From: Cohnella sp. WQ 127256
GTDB taxonomy: Bacteria; Bacillota; Bacilli; Paenibacillales; Paenibacillaceae
Assembly (NCBI RefSeq): GCF_024519285.1
Contig: NZ_JAMZCY010000001.1
Location: forward strand, 62,001 to 126,000
Direction of reading: 5' to 3'
DNA: 64,000 nt
A model generated the notes under the pieces. It did not search any database and was not told the origin of the DNA. It worked only from the letters and a program-made list of their open reading frames with translations. A program made the position numbers and the translations under genes. Shown here one piece after another: positions 56,932 through 64,000 of the stretch. The first letter of the stretch is position 1. Each line of letters starts with the position of its first letter.

Positions 56932-57276
56932 GTGATGAACGTTAGAGAAGCACATTTTCGTCGGATGTTGGATCGCGGTGGACAAGCCTTCGCTGAAGTG
57001 GAGGTATTAACCGATCATCAGCGTGACGCGCAAATGCTGGCTTATTTTCGCGAGGGTCAGAATGGAACATATTCGCTCGTAAGGATCATTTCAAATGATG
57101 CAAACTATGAGGTTGACTGGTTTGATAATAGCTTACATTCCGCATTCGAGGATGTCATGAAGCCCATGTTCTCAACGCCAGATCATCTGGCTGCTAACGA
57201 TAGGGATGAATTTGCAACACAGATATTGGAGTTTGCTGGGGTTAGAGAAGCGCTTGAGAGAAATTTTACTCGGTGA
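56932..57276 (+). CDS. hypothetical protein, 114 aa
   Basis: I do not recognise this protein. It is small, charged and probably cytosolic, with HFRRMLDRGGQAFAEVEVL, DAQMLAYFREGQNG and a C-terminal helix (EFATQILEFAGVREALERNF). GTG 56932 (or ATG 56935) is chosen because AAAGGAGGGAG lies upstream; a longer start at 56854 has no site. It is divergent from asnB and followed by a 43-residue gene with a good ribosome site, so the two are probably one unit. Confidence 0.6.
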   Translation: MMNVREAHFRRMLDRGGQAFAEVEVLTDHQRDAQMLAYFREGQNGTYSLVRIISNDANYEVDWFDNSLHSAFEDVMKPMFSTPDHLAANDRDEFATQILEFAGVREALERNFTR

Positions 57277-57309
57277 GGCAAATTTAGTTAGGGAGGTGAG
57301 AAAAGAGAA

Positions 57310-57441
57310 GTGGCTAATAAATTCAAGAAAAACAAAGGCAATCAAATTGCCAACAAAGGCGAAGAGTTCGTAGAGGAAACCTTGAAGAAAAATACGTTCC
57401 ATCCTGCGCAAAATAGTCCAGCAAAACCACACAATCGCTAG
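57310..57441 (+). CDS. small basic peptide, 43 aa
   Basis: The peptide is hydrophilic and rich in Lys and Asn (NKFKKNKGNQIANKGEEFVEE) with a Pro/His/Asn-rich end. GGAGGTGAG lies 9 nt before the GTG. It looks like a small acid-soluble or minor spore protein by composition but I do not recognise a family. It follows the 114-aa gene after 33 nt. Confidence 0.5.
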   Translation: MANKFKKNKGNQIANKGEEFVEETLKKNTFHPAQNSPAKPHNR

Positions 57442-57459
57442 CTTCTTCAGCACCAAACA

Positions 57460-57496
57460 AAAGCTGCCCTCCGAATGCGGGATGAGGCAGCTTTGC
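57460..57496. terminator. terminator before the EamA-like gene (convergent)
   Basis: AAAGCTGCC and GGCAGCTTT form a 9-bp stem with a 17-nt loop; A-rich sequence on the left acts as T-run for the minus-strand gene. Confidence 0.65.
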
Positions 57497-57513
57497 TATA
57501 TCGCTCGTTCGTC

Positions 57514-57942
57514 TTATTTGAGTGCAACCAGAATAGCTCCTCCGGCTATCATAGCGACGCCTAACGCATTCATCCATGATATCTTTTCTCCAAGGAAGAA
57601 GAACGCCAGAGCGACAGCGAGAACGACACTCAGCTTGTCGATAGGACCGACCTGAGATACTTTCCCACCTTTAAGCGCCAGAAAGTAAAACATCCAAGAG
57701 AGTGCTCCTGCCACACCGCTAAGCACAATGAAGGACATCGCTTTTTTCTGCGCCATGATTTCTCCAAGCTGACTGAACTTACCCTGAACGATGACGACTC
57801 CTAATAAGAATATGGCCATAATGACCGCGCGGATAGCTGTTGCCGAATTGGCGTCAATGTCCTTTAAACCGATTTTTCCGAAGATGGCTACGAGTGCTGC
57901 TGTTGCTGCCGAAAGTAGAGCGTAAATTAACCAAGTTCCCAT
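57514..57942 (-). CDS. small EamA-type (DMT) membrane transporter
   Basis: This 142-residue protein has five hydrophobic segments, one EamA half-repeat (FGKIGLKDIDANSATAIRAVIMA and GGKVSQVGPIDKLSVVLAVALAFFFLGEKIS). Full DMT exporters have ten; single-repeat members act as dimers. The substrate is unknown. No upstream minus-strand operon partner is adjacent. Confidence 0.82.
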   Translation of the reverse strand: MGTWLIYALLSAATAALVAIFGKIGLKDIDANSATAIRAVIMAIFLLGVVIVQGKFSQLGEIMAQKKAMSFIVLSGVAGALSWMFYFLALKGGKVSQVGPIDKLSVVLAVALAFFFLGEKISWMNALGVAMIAGGAILVALK

Positions 57943-58027
57943 TGCGTATCCTCCTGTGTGCCGACGGCTTTGTTTGACTATTATACGTTATTTTACCTTT
58001 TGCAATTATCGGTCTCAATAACAAATA

Positions 58028-58073
58028 CCGCCCTAGCGAGTCAGTCGTCGCTGAGAGCGGTACTTGTTGTATT
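58028..58073 (-). other. stem-loop after the GNAT gene
   Basis: ACAA-TACCGC-AGCGA pairs with TCGCT-GCGGTA-TTGT. The stem is good but no T-run follows on the minus strand. Confidence 0.4.
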
Positions 58074-58078
58074 TGTAT

Positions 58079-58642
58079 TTAGGAGAGGAATTTGACCATG
58101 TGCCAGTATGGCTTATCGTGAATCGTAATTTCTTTGTCGGCTTTATATCCCAGCTTAACGTAAAGCGCATGGGCACCCTCATTGGTCTGGTCGACGTTTA
58201 GAGCGATTTTATCATATCCCATGTCTATAGCTCTTAGTTCAGCGGCTGCAATTAATTGTTTCGCAATTCCTTGGCCCTGAAAGCTAGGACTGACTGCAAT
58301 GGCGTCGATATAATACTCATCGATATCAGCCTCATCATCGATAGTAATGGATGGATCACCGCTTTTTTTAATTAAATGGTCAATAACGGGAGTGTACAAT
58401 TGGGCAGCATGGCTACCGTGATAACAGAGGATCATGCCTACGGGTTCATTATTGATTTCCTTTACAAGAATACAATCACAGCTGAAACGATTGCCATCGG
58501 TCGTAATAAATGCTTCTAACTGCTTCAGAACGTTCGATTCTTCCATTTCACCTGTGAGTTGATTAGCAATGTCATCTATGGCGAGCAATATAAGTTTGGC
58601 AATTGGAGCAGCATTCTCTGGTAAGGCTAGTTTTATAGTCAT
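58079..58642 (-). CDS. GNAT family N-acetyltransferase
   Basis: This 187-residue protein has the acetyl-CoA-binding pattern of GNAT enzymes (AIAVSPSFQGQGIAKQLIAAAE and KIALNVDQTNEGAHALYVKLGYK). The target is unknown. It ends before a stem-loop and has AGGAG upstream on the minus strand. Confidence 0.87.
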   Translation of the reverse strand: MTIKLALPENAAPIAKLILLAIDDIANQLTGEMEESNVLKQLEAFITTDGNRFSCDCILVKEINNEPVGMILCYHGSHAAQLYTPVIDHLIKKSGDPSITIDDEADIDEYYIDAIAVSPSFQGQGIAKQLIAAAELRAIDMGYDKIALNVDQTNEGAHALYVKLGYKADKEITIHDKPYWHMVKFLS

Positions 58643-58779
58643 AAGTTCTCCTAGTTGTGTGAAATGATAAGCCGTGCATTGTTAGGCTTATTGTCTTAAA
58701 TAATAAATGAAACTACGCTAGTAAACAACCTAGGCTAAGTTGCCAGTGTATACCGAAATTGTGGTCGTACACGCTGAAA

Positions 58780-58824
58780 AAAACCTCAAAATCATTGAAG
58801 GACAAGGTTGTTGAGGTTTTTTTT
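58780..58824. terminator. terminator beyond the deaminase gene
   Basis: AAAAAAACCTCAA and TTGAGGTTTTTTTT form a long stem with a 19-nt loop; it serves the minus-strand deaminase gene. The rest of 58643-58863 holds nothing recognisable. Confidence 0.8.
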
Positions 58825-58863
58825 GGAGAGATGTAATTTTGTTTAATGAAGGGGGAATAGGTC

Positions 58864-59340
58864 CTAATTGTGATGGGAAAATATATATCCCTCAAATACT
58901 TTTAGCCCTTCGTCATTTAATACTTGCTCAACTACAATTGGTTTATGTGGGCTTCTTTCAATAACTTCCTTACAAGAGATCATGATGTTGCTGCCTGCGA
59001 TTTCTGCGAGTTGATCATGTGAAACACTATAGACTATTTTCCCTAAATGAGACCACACCATAGCTCCTGTACACATAACGCAAGGCTCACAGCTGGTATA
59101 CAATGTGAATTCACTAAGATCAAAAATATTATTTTCAGAGCAAAAAGTGCGTATGAGTCCAATTTCTGCATGATGTGTAGGATCACAATTGCTATTTATT
59201 TTATTTTCTCCATACATAACTATTTCGTTATTTTTTACTAAAATAGCGCCAAATGGTTCGTTTCCATCTTGTCTAGCTTGTTGAGCTAATTTAATGGCTA
59301 CTTCAATAAATTGTTCATCACTTTTTGTCAATTGGCTCAC
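58864..59340 (-). CDS. nucleoside deaminase (cytidine/deoxycytidylate deaminase family, GuaD/TadA-like)
   Basis: This 158-residue zinc enzyme has the HAE motif (HHAEIGLIR) and the CEPCVMCTGAMVW (PCxxC) that hold the catalytic zinc. It could be a guanine deaminase or a cytosine/tRNA adenosine-type enzyme; the C-terminal part (VFEGYIF) does not settle it. Codon use and AT content look slightly higher than the neighbours, but not enough to claim transfer. Confidence 0.86.
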   Translation of the reverse strand: MSQLTKSDEQFIEVAIKLAQQARQDGNEPFGAILVKNNEIVMYGENKINSNCDPTHHAEIGLIRTFCSENNIFDLSEFTLYTSCEPCVMCTGAMVWSHLGKIVYSVSHDQLAEIAGSNIMISCKEVIERSPHKPIVVEQVLNDEGLKVFEGYIFSHHN

Positions 59341-59410
59341 CTCCAGATCTGAGTCATTATAACAGAAATAACGCTAAACGGTACTTTCTGGTTTTTTGTA
59401 CAAATAGAGA

Positions 59411-59451
59411 AAACCCCCGAAACCGTTGATCTGCAACGTTTCGAGGGTTGT
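59411..59451 (-). terminator. terminator after tRNA-Arg
   Basis: AACCC-CGAAAC-GTTG pairs with CAAC-TTCG-GGGTT on the minus strand, followed by TTTTCTC. Confidence 0.65.
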
Positions 59452-59458
59452 GATTGAT

Positions 59459-59496
59459 TAATTAGATTAAAATCAATTAATTAGCTTAAAATTAAT
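59459..59496. repeat. 19-bp AT-rich tandem repeat, two copies
   Basis: TAATTAGATTAAAATCAAT and TAATTAGCTTAAAATTAAT are two near-identical 19-nt units in direct tandem, just 3' of tRNA-Arg on the minus strand. Confidence 0.7.
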
Positions 59497-59500
59497 TAGG

Positions 59501-59577
<77 letters not shown>

Positions 59578-59718
59578 ACGCAAAAAGTATCTTACCATGA
59601 AGTTTATTGAGACGTCAAGAGTTTATTTTCGACATTATCAGAGAACCACGTAACCATATGGAATCTTTAATCCATAATGCAACTTCATAGTAAGAAATCC
59701 CTAGAGGGTCATATCGTA

Positions 59719-59751
59719 CAAAAAACCACCTTACTATAAAGTAAGGTGGTT
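59719..59751 (-). terminator. terminator after tRNA-Gly
   Basis: AACCACCTTAC and GTAAGGTGGTT form an 11-bp stem with a 5-6-nt loop; the A-run to the left is a T-run on the minus strand. Confidence 0.85.
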
Positions 59752-59763
59752 GTAAGTTCATAA

Positions 59764-59837
59764 TGGAGCGGGTGAAGGGAATCGAACCCTCACCTCAAGC
59801 TTGGGAAGCTGGCGTTCTACCACTGAACTACACCCGC
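59764..59837 (-). tRNA. tRNA-Gly (anticodon CCC)
   Basis: The minus strand folds with acceptor GCGGGTG/CACCCGC, anticodon loop TTCCCAA (CCC), T-loop GGTTCGATTCC and encoded CCA. The anticodon stem has a C-T mismatch at about positions 28:42, otherwise standard. Confidence 0.93.
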
Positions 59838-59960
59838 ATGTTATGTAGAACGATAATATACCATATTTATTGGGGAATTTCAAGGTATTCCACACGCTAA
59901 ACCCTGTGTCATGCGTCAAGCTTCTGGTTGACCTGTACTTTTCATTTTACTGTTTGATCA

Positions 59961-59969
59961 TGATATAAT
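59961..59969 (+). promoter_or_regulatory. extended -10 promoter upstream of the TPR-like gene
   Basis: TGATATAAT at 59961-59969 is an extended -10; TTCATT 17 nt upstream is a weak -35. It is about 100 nt before the start at 60067. Confidence 0.5.
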
Positions 59970-60066
59970 GCGAAGGAACTGAATTTGCTGCTTAGGCTGG
60001 CTGACTCGGAGAGCCGGGAGGTAAAACCAGCAATAAATCCGGTAAATTTGGAGGGGGGATTACCCC

Positions 60067-60993
60067 ATGACGGATGGAACCAAGGACAATTTGGTGTTAT
60101 TTCCAAAAACATTGGATTATTATCAAATACAATTGACGAAGATGCTGGAGACGGAACGTTATGGCGAAGCCAAGGCGTTGCTGTTCTTCCTGCTTCAGTG
60201 CCATGGAGAAGCTGATCGGCATCATACCGAGTGGCAGGCATTGCTTGGCTGGTTAGATGCGGCATTTCCAGACGCTGCAGGCAGCTCGGATTTTGGGCTG
60301 TATGATGAGCAGGATGAAGATTCTGATGTCGATGAAGAGGATATTTTCAAACGAAAGGTTATGGAACGTAACGATTCTGATACCGAGTATATCCCGCAAT
60401 TATTAGCTTCTCTTTATAATGGAGAAGACCCCGAGCAGCAAATGCTTATATTGGGTCAATTGATGCACATTACTCATCCGGATATTGAGTTATCCTTGAG
60501 GCAATGGCTGGGTCGCGAGGAATATATTTCACCCGTGCAATTCCGTGCTCTTCAGGTGTTAAAGAAGCAAGGAGCATCAGGCTTGGTTTCTTTCTGGAGA
60601 GAGGGAGAAAGCCTATCTGTAGAAGCCAGTGATACTCCGATAACCTTCTCGGAATTTCCTCAAGGGATTCATCATGTGCTCGATAGAGTTCGCCAAACAG
60701 CCGAGGTTTCAGACCCAACATTGTCTTATTTTGCTGAAGAGATGTGGAAGGAATGTGTCGAGGTTGCGTATGGAACTTTAATCTATAAGGGTATGATTGA
60801 GGATAATGATAGCTCTGCCGATCTTTGGGGTGCAGCTCTTCACCAACTACTTATCGAGAAATTGCACGGCAAACAAGGTGATGAGTGGATCAAAGAGCAG
60901 TACACGATAACGAATGAATTGCGATTTCGTTACGAACAAGCACTACGTTGGCTAAGGCAATATTCCATTGAGCCGCATCCAACTCAGTCGTAA
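60067..60993 (+). CDS. TPR-like protein, YsoA-type
   Basis: This 308-residue protein is helical and acidic, with a central DEQDEDSDVDEED stretch. It is directly upstream of tig, as YsoA (a TPR protein) is in B. subtilis, and the N-terminal part ALLFFLLQCHGEADRH fits a repeat helix pair. No catalytic motif is seen. GGAGGGGGGATT precedes the ATG. The YsoA identity rests on position and weak similarity. Confidence 0.75.
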   Translation: MTDGTKDNLVLFPKTLDYYQIQLTKMLETERYGEAKALLFFLLQCHGEADRHHTEWQALLGWLDAAFPDAAGSSDFGLYDEQDEDSDVDEEDIFKRKVMERNDSDTEYIPQLLASLYNGEDPEQQMLILGQLMHITHPDIELSLRQWLGREEYISPVQFRALQVLKKQGASGLVSFWREGESLSVEASDTPITFSEFPQGIHHVLDRVRQTAEVSDPTLSYFAEEMWKECVEVAYGTLIYKGMIEDNDSSADLWGAALHQLLIEKLHGKQGDEWIKEQYTITNELRFRYEQALRWLRQYSIEPHPTQS

Positions 60994-61017
60994 GTTAAGC
61001 TTAGTTAGGTTTTTACC

Positions 61018-61046
61018 TTGAATGGTGAACGATGTTGTTCTATAAT
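61018..61046 (+). promoter_or_regulatory. tig sigma-A promoter
   Basis: TTGAAT, 17-nt spacer, TATAAT is a near-consensus vegetative promoter about 60 nt before the trigger factor start. Confidence 0.8.
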
Positions 61047-61108
61047 AGAGTGGTTTATGTGATCGTCCGCAAAGAAGCGGAAAGATGTTACGGAGGGGAA
61101 AGCATAAT

Positions 61109-62398
61109 ATGACAGCAAACTGGGAAAAGATAGAGAAGAACGTTGGGGTTCTTGAAGTTGAGGTAGAAGTAGAACAGGTAACACTAGCATTGGACAAAGC
61201 GTTCCGCAAAGTGGTTCAAAAAGTAAACGTACCGGGTTTCCGTAAAGGTAAAGTACCTCGCGGTATTTTCGAAGCTCGTTTTGGAATCGAAAGTCTCTAC
61301 CAAGATGCAATCGATATCCTGCTTCCTGAAGCTTACACAAAGGCAATTGACGAAGCGGGCATTGAGCCAATTGATCGTCCAGATGTTGATGTTGAGCAGT
61401 TTGGCAAAGGCCAAACGTTCAAATTCAAAGCGAAAGTAACAGTTAAGCCTGAAGTTAAGCTTGGAGATTACAAAGGCTTAGTCGTTCCTGTTGAAGCAGC
61501 TGAAGTGACGGATGAGGAAGTAAGTGCTGAGTTAGAGCGTCTGCAACAACGTCATGCTGAGCTTGTTGTCGTTGATGAAGGTCCTGCTCAATTGGGCGAC
61601 CATACTTCAATCGATTTCGAAGGCTTCCTAGAGGGAGTTCCTTTCGACGGTGGCAAAGGTGAGAGCTATTCCCTTGAGCTTGGTTCCGGTTCTTTCATTC
61701 CGGGCTTCGAAGAACAAGTGGTAGGTCTTAACATCGCTGAGGAAAAAGACATCGATGTCACTTTCCCAGAAAACTACCAATCAGAAGACCTTGCTGGTAA
61801 AGCGGTTGTATTCAAAGTGAAGCTGCTTGAAATCAAACGCAAAAATTTGCCTGCACTAGACGATGAGTTCGCTAAAGATGTTAGCGAATTTGACACGTTG
61901 GATGAATACAAAGCAGATCTAACTAGTAAGCTGAATGAACGTAAAGTTAAAGATGCTGAAATCGCGCGCGAGACTGCGATTGTAGACAAAGCGACTGAAG
62001 CTGCTGAATTAGAAGTGCCACAAGTGATGGTTGATTCCGAAATCACACATATGCTGAAGGATTTCGAAAACCGTCTTCGTCAACAAGGCATGAACTTGGA
62101 TCTATACTACCAGTTCAGTGGCCAAGATGAGGCTGCACTGAAAGCACAAATGCAAGGCGACGCTGAGAAACGCGTTCGCAACAACCTAGTTCTTGAAGAA
62201 GTAGCGAAAGCAGAGAAGCTTGAGATCACTCCTGCAGAGATTGATGAAGAGCTGGAGAACCTTTCCAAGCTTTATAATCGTCCTGCTGAAGAGCTTCGTA
62301 CACTCTTTGCAAGCAATGGTTACCTTGAGAACATGGATGCGGATTTGAAAGTTCGTAAAGCCGTGAAATTCTTAGTCGACAACAGCAAATCAGCGTAA
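61109..62398 (+). CDS. tig: trigger factor
   Basis: This 429-residue ribosome-bound chaperone has the N-terminal ribosome-binding motif VPGFRKGKVPR near residue 40, a PPIase (FKBP) domain about 160-245, and the long helical C-terminal arms. ATG 61109 has CGGAGGGG about 10 nt upstream; an earlier ATG at 61085 lies before the site. It precedes clpP and clpX, the usual order in Bacilli, and has its own promoter and terminator. Confidence 0.97.
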   Translation: MTANWEKIEKNVGVLEVEVEVEQVTLALDKAFRKVVQKVNVPGFRKGKVPRGIFEARFGIESLYQDAIDILLPEAYTKAIDEAGIEPIDRPDVDVEQFGKGQTFKFKAKVTVKPEVKLGDYKGLVVPVEAAEVTDEEVSAELERLQQRHAELVVVDEGPAQLGDHTSIDFEGFLEGVPFDGGKGESYSLELGSGSFIPGFEEQVVGLNIAEEKDIDVTFPENYQSEDLAGKAVVFKVKLLEIKRKNLPALDDEFAKDVSEFDTLDEYKADLTSKLNERKVKDAEIARETAIVDKATEAAELEVPQVMVDSEITHMLKDFENRLRQQGMNLDLYYQFSGQDEAALKAQMQGDAEKRVRNNLVLEEVAKAEKLEITPAEIDEELENLSKLYNRPAEELRTLFASNGYLENMDADLKVRKAVKFLVDNSKSA

Positions 62399-62412
62399 TT
62401 CCACACCAATGA

Positions 62413-62445
62413 AAAGGCACGTGCAATTTGCGTGCCTTATTTTTC
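62413..62445 (+). terminator. tig terminator
   Basis: AAGGCACG and CGTGCCTT form a perfect 8-bp stem with a 9-nt loop, followed by ATTTTTC. Confidence 0.8.
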
Positions 62446-62580
62446 ACCCCGAATACATAAGATCGACCTTAACAAAATGTTAGCATATGCCCGAAACGGA
62501 CTTGGCAACATGACATTCCGATTTGAACGTGTTAAACTATTACCGAGATTTGAAGTCCAATGAGAAAAGGGGTTGGTAAC

Positions 62581-63183
62581 ATGTTAGTACCTATGGTCGT
62601 CGAGCAAACGAATCGCGGAGAGCGGTCGTACGACATCTATTCAAGGCTCTTAAAGGACCGGATTGTATTTCTCGGAAGCGCGATTGACGACGATGTCGCC
62701 AATCTCATTATCGCTCAACTGCTATTCTTAGCAGCGGAAGATCCAGAGAAGGACATCCATCTGTACATTAACTCCCCAGGCGGTTCGGTAACGGCCGGAA
62801 TGGGAATCTACGATACGATGCAATTCATTAAGCCAGATGTTTCCACGATTTGTGTGGGTATGGCTGCTAGCATGGGCTCCCTGCTCCTCACTGCAGGTGC
62901 TAAAGGCAAGCGCTTTGCTTTACCGAATAGTGAGATCATGATTCACCAGCCGCTTGGCGGGGTAAGAGGTCAAGCATCGGATATTAAGATTCATGCGGAT
63001 TGGATTATTAAGACTAAGCAGAAGCTGAATCAAATTTTAGTCGATCGCACAGGTCAACCTTATGAGAAGATCGAACGCGATACGGATCGTGATAACTTCA
63101 TGAGTGCGGATGAAGCGGTGTTGTATGGCTTGGTTGATAGAGTAATCACAGCTCCGATTGCAACAGATGACCAGAAAGCATAA
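62581..63183 (+). CDS. clpP: ATP-dependent Clp protease proteolytic subunit
   Basis: This 200-residue serine protease forms the ClpP barrel. The catalytic Ser is in GMAASMGS, His in IMIHQPLGG, and Asp in DRDNFM. ATG 62581 has AAAAGGGG 8 nt upstream; an ATG 21 nt earlier does not. No CtsR-type site is evident upstream. It lies 55 nt before clpX, so they probably share transcripts. Confidence 0.97.
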   Translation: MLVPMVVEQTNRGERSYDIYSRLLKDRIVFLGSAIDDDVANLIIAQLLFLAAEDPEKDIHLYINSPGGSVTAGMGIYDTMQFIKPDVSTICVGMAASMGSLLLTAGAKGKRFALPNSEIMIHQPLGGVRGQASDIKIHADWIIKTKQKLNQILVDRTGQPYEKIERDTDRDNFMSADEAVLYGLVDRVITAPIATDDQKA

Positions 63184-63238
63184 GGAAGTCGTTCTTTCGG
63201 AAATAATGTAAGACGCGGTTTACTAAGGAGGGTTTTAC

Positions 63239-64000
63239 ATGTTTAAATTTAGCGACGAAAAAGGTCAGTTGAAGTGCTCATTCTGTGGCAAATCGCAGGA
63301 TCAGGTTCGAAAGCTGGTAGCCGGTCCTGGCGTATATATATGCGATGAATGTATTGAGCTTTGTACAGAAATCGTGGAGGAAGAGCTAGGTCATGAAGAT
63401 GAGCTGGATCTGAAGGATATTCCGAAGCCGAAAGATATTCGCAACATTCTGGACCAATACGTTATTGGTCAAGAACAAGCGAAGAAATCACTATCGGTTG
63501 CTGTATATAATCACTACAAACGCATTAATTCTCAATCCAAGATCGAGGATGTTGAGCTTCAGAAGAGTAACATTATGCTTGTAGGTCCAACGGGTTCAGG
63601 TAAAACGCTACTTGCTCAGACGATGGCCAAAATTCTTAATGTCCCATTTGCCATTGCGGATGCCACTTCTTTAACAGAAGCTGGATACGTGGGTGAAGAT
63701 GTAGAGAATATTTTGCTTAAGCTCATTCAAGCAGCTGATTATGATGTCGAGAAGGCAGAGCGCGGGATCATTTATATCGATGAAATCGATAAAGTGGCGC
63801 GTAAATCCGAGAATCCTTCGATTACCCGGGATGTTTCCGGCGAAGGTGTTCAGCAAGCATTGCTGAAAATTCTCGAAGGTACGGTTGCCTCCGTTCCACC
63901 GCAAGGCGGACGTAAGCATCCTCATCAAGAATTCATTCAAATTGATACGACGAACATTCTGTTCATCTGCGGTGGTGCTTTCGATGGCCTTGAGCAGCTG
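63239..64000 (+). CDS. clpX: ATP-dependent Clp protease ATP-binding subunit ClpX (5' part)
   Basis: The first 254 residues of the unfoldase ClpX are present; the frame runs off the end of the window. The N-terminal zinc domain (CSFCGKS and CDECIELC), Walker A GPTGSGKT and Walker [10 protein letters not shown] are all intact. AAGGAGGG precedes the ATG. It works with the ClpP encoded just upstream. Confidence 0.96.
   Translation, partial: MFKFSDEKGQLKCSFCGKSQDQVRKLVAGPGVYICDECIELCTEIVEEELGHEDELDLKDIPKPKDIRNILDQYVIGQEQAKKSLSVAVYNHYKRINSQSKIEDVELQKSNIMLVGPTGSGKTLLAQTMAKILNVPFAIADATSLTEAGYVGEDVENILLKLIQAADYDVEKAERGIIYIDEIDKVARKSENPSITRDVSGEGVQQALLKILEGTVASVPPQGGRKHPHQEFIQIDTTNILFICGGAFDGLEQL

Noticed and set aside
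58713..58895. Minus-strand frame of 60 codons beyond the deaminase
   Set aside because: It overlaps the terminator and the end of the deaminase gene and has no ribosome site.
59459..59496. Tandem AT-rich repeat as a start of a CRISPR or attachment site
   Set aside because: Units are contiguous without spacers, only two copies, and no integrase or cas genes are near.
62446..62580. CtsR operator before clpP
   Set aside because: No GGTCAAA repeat pair was found.

Overview
The window looks like a chromosomal segment of a spore-forming, low-to-mid GC Firmicute of the Paenibacillaceae (Paenibacillus or Cohnella type). This is inferred from gene content: a sufCDSUB operon, cotJABC, gerM, a GerM-rph-XTPase block, yheC/yheD-type spore coat genes, a yuaF-floT pair, and a TPR-protein/tig/clpP/clpX block. 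Ribosome binding sites are strong (AGGAGG-like) and GTG and TTG starts are common. No phage, insertion sequence, CRISPR array or rRNA was seen. Most of the window is ordinary chromosomal backbone.

Layout. 1-7.8 kb is a maltodextrin locus: a partial MalE-type binding protein, MalF and MalG permeases, a lipoprotein alpha-amylase, an unrelated 12-TM permease, and a convergent neopullulanase. 8.1-10.6 kb has an ECF sigma factor with its DUF4179 partner and a DUF1802 gene. 10.7-16 kb is the sufCDSUB Fe-S operon. 16-17 kb is a small cluster of tiny minus-strand sporulation genes, two of which share a near-identical sigma-K-like promoter. 17-20 kb has cell-wall enzymes and an HD-GYP protein. 20.2-23.1 kb is molybdopterin synthesis (moeB, a moaD-moaE fusion, moaA). 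23-31 kb has a 5'-nucleotidase-type enzyme, uppP, a second HD-GYP protein, YfkAB, a CNNM protein, a YtvI-like permease and Zur. 31-35 kb is a sulfonate uptake operon (ssuDCAB in transcription order) with a promoter, operator-like dyad and leader terminator. 35-36.4 kb is cotJABC. 36.5-38.5 kb is yuaF-floT behind a good sigma-W-type promoter. 38.7-43 kb has a diguanylate cyclase, an NlpC/P60 protein, a GT4 glycosyltransferase and a HAD phosphatase. 43-49.5 kb is an array of five YheC/YheD ATP-grasp paralogs. 49.7-59.3 kb has a methyltransferase, an MBL hydrolase, PgpA-like, GerM, RNase PH, XTPase, asparagine synthetase and small genes. 59.5-59.8 kb has tRNA-Arg and tRNA-Gly. 60-64 kb is a YsoA-like gene, tig, clpP and a partial clpX.

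The less ordinary parts are the five-member ATP-grasp array in which all members keep the metal-binding residues, the paired sigma-K-like promoters driving tiny genes (one encoding a nine-fold Phe-Glu-x repeat), the MoaD-MoaE fusion whose Gly-Gly is internal and followed by Ser, and leader terminators ahead of the neopullulanase and the ssu operon. I did not find a clear defence or mobile system.
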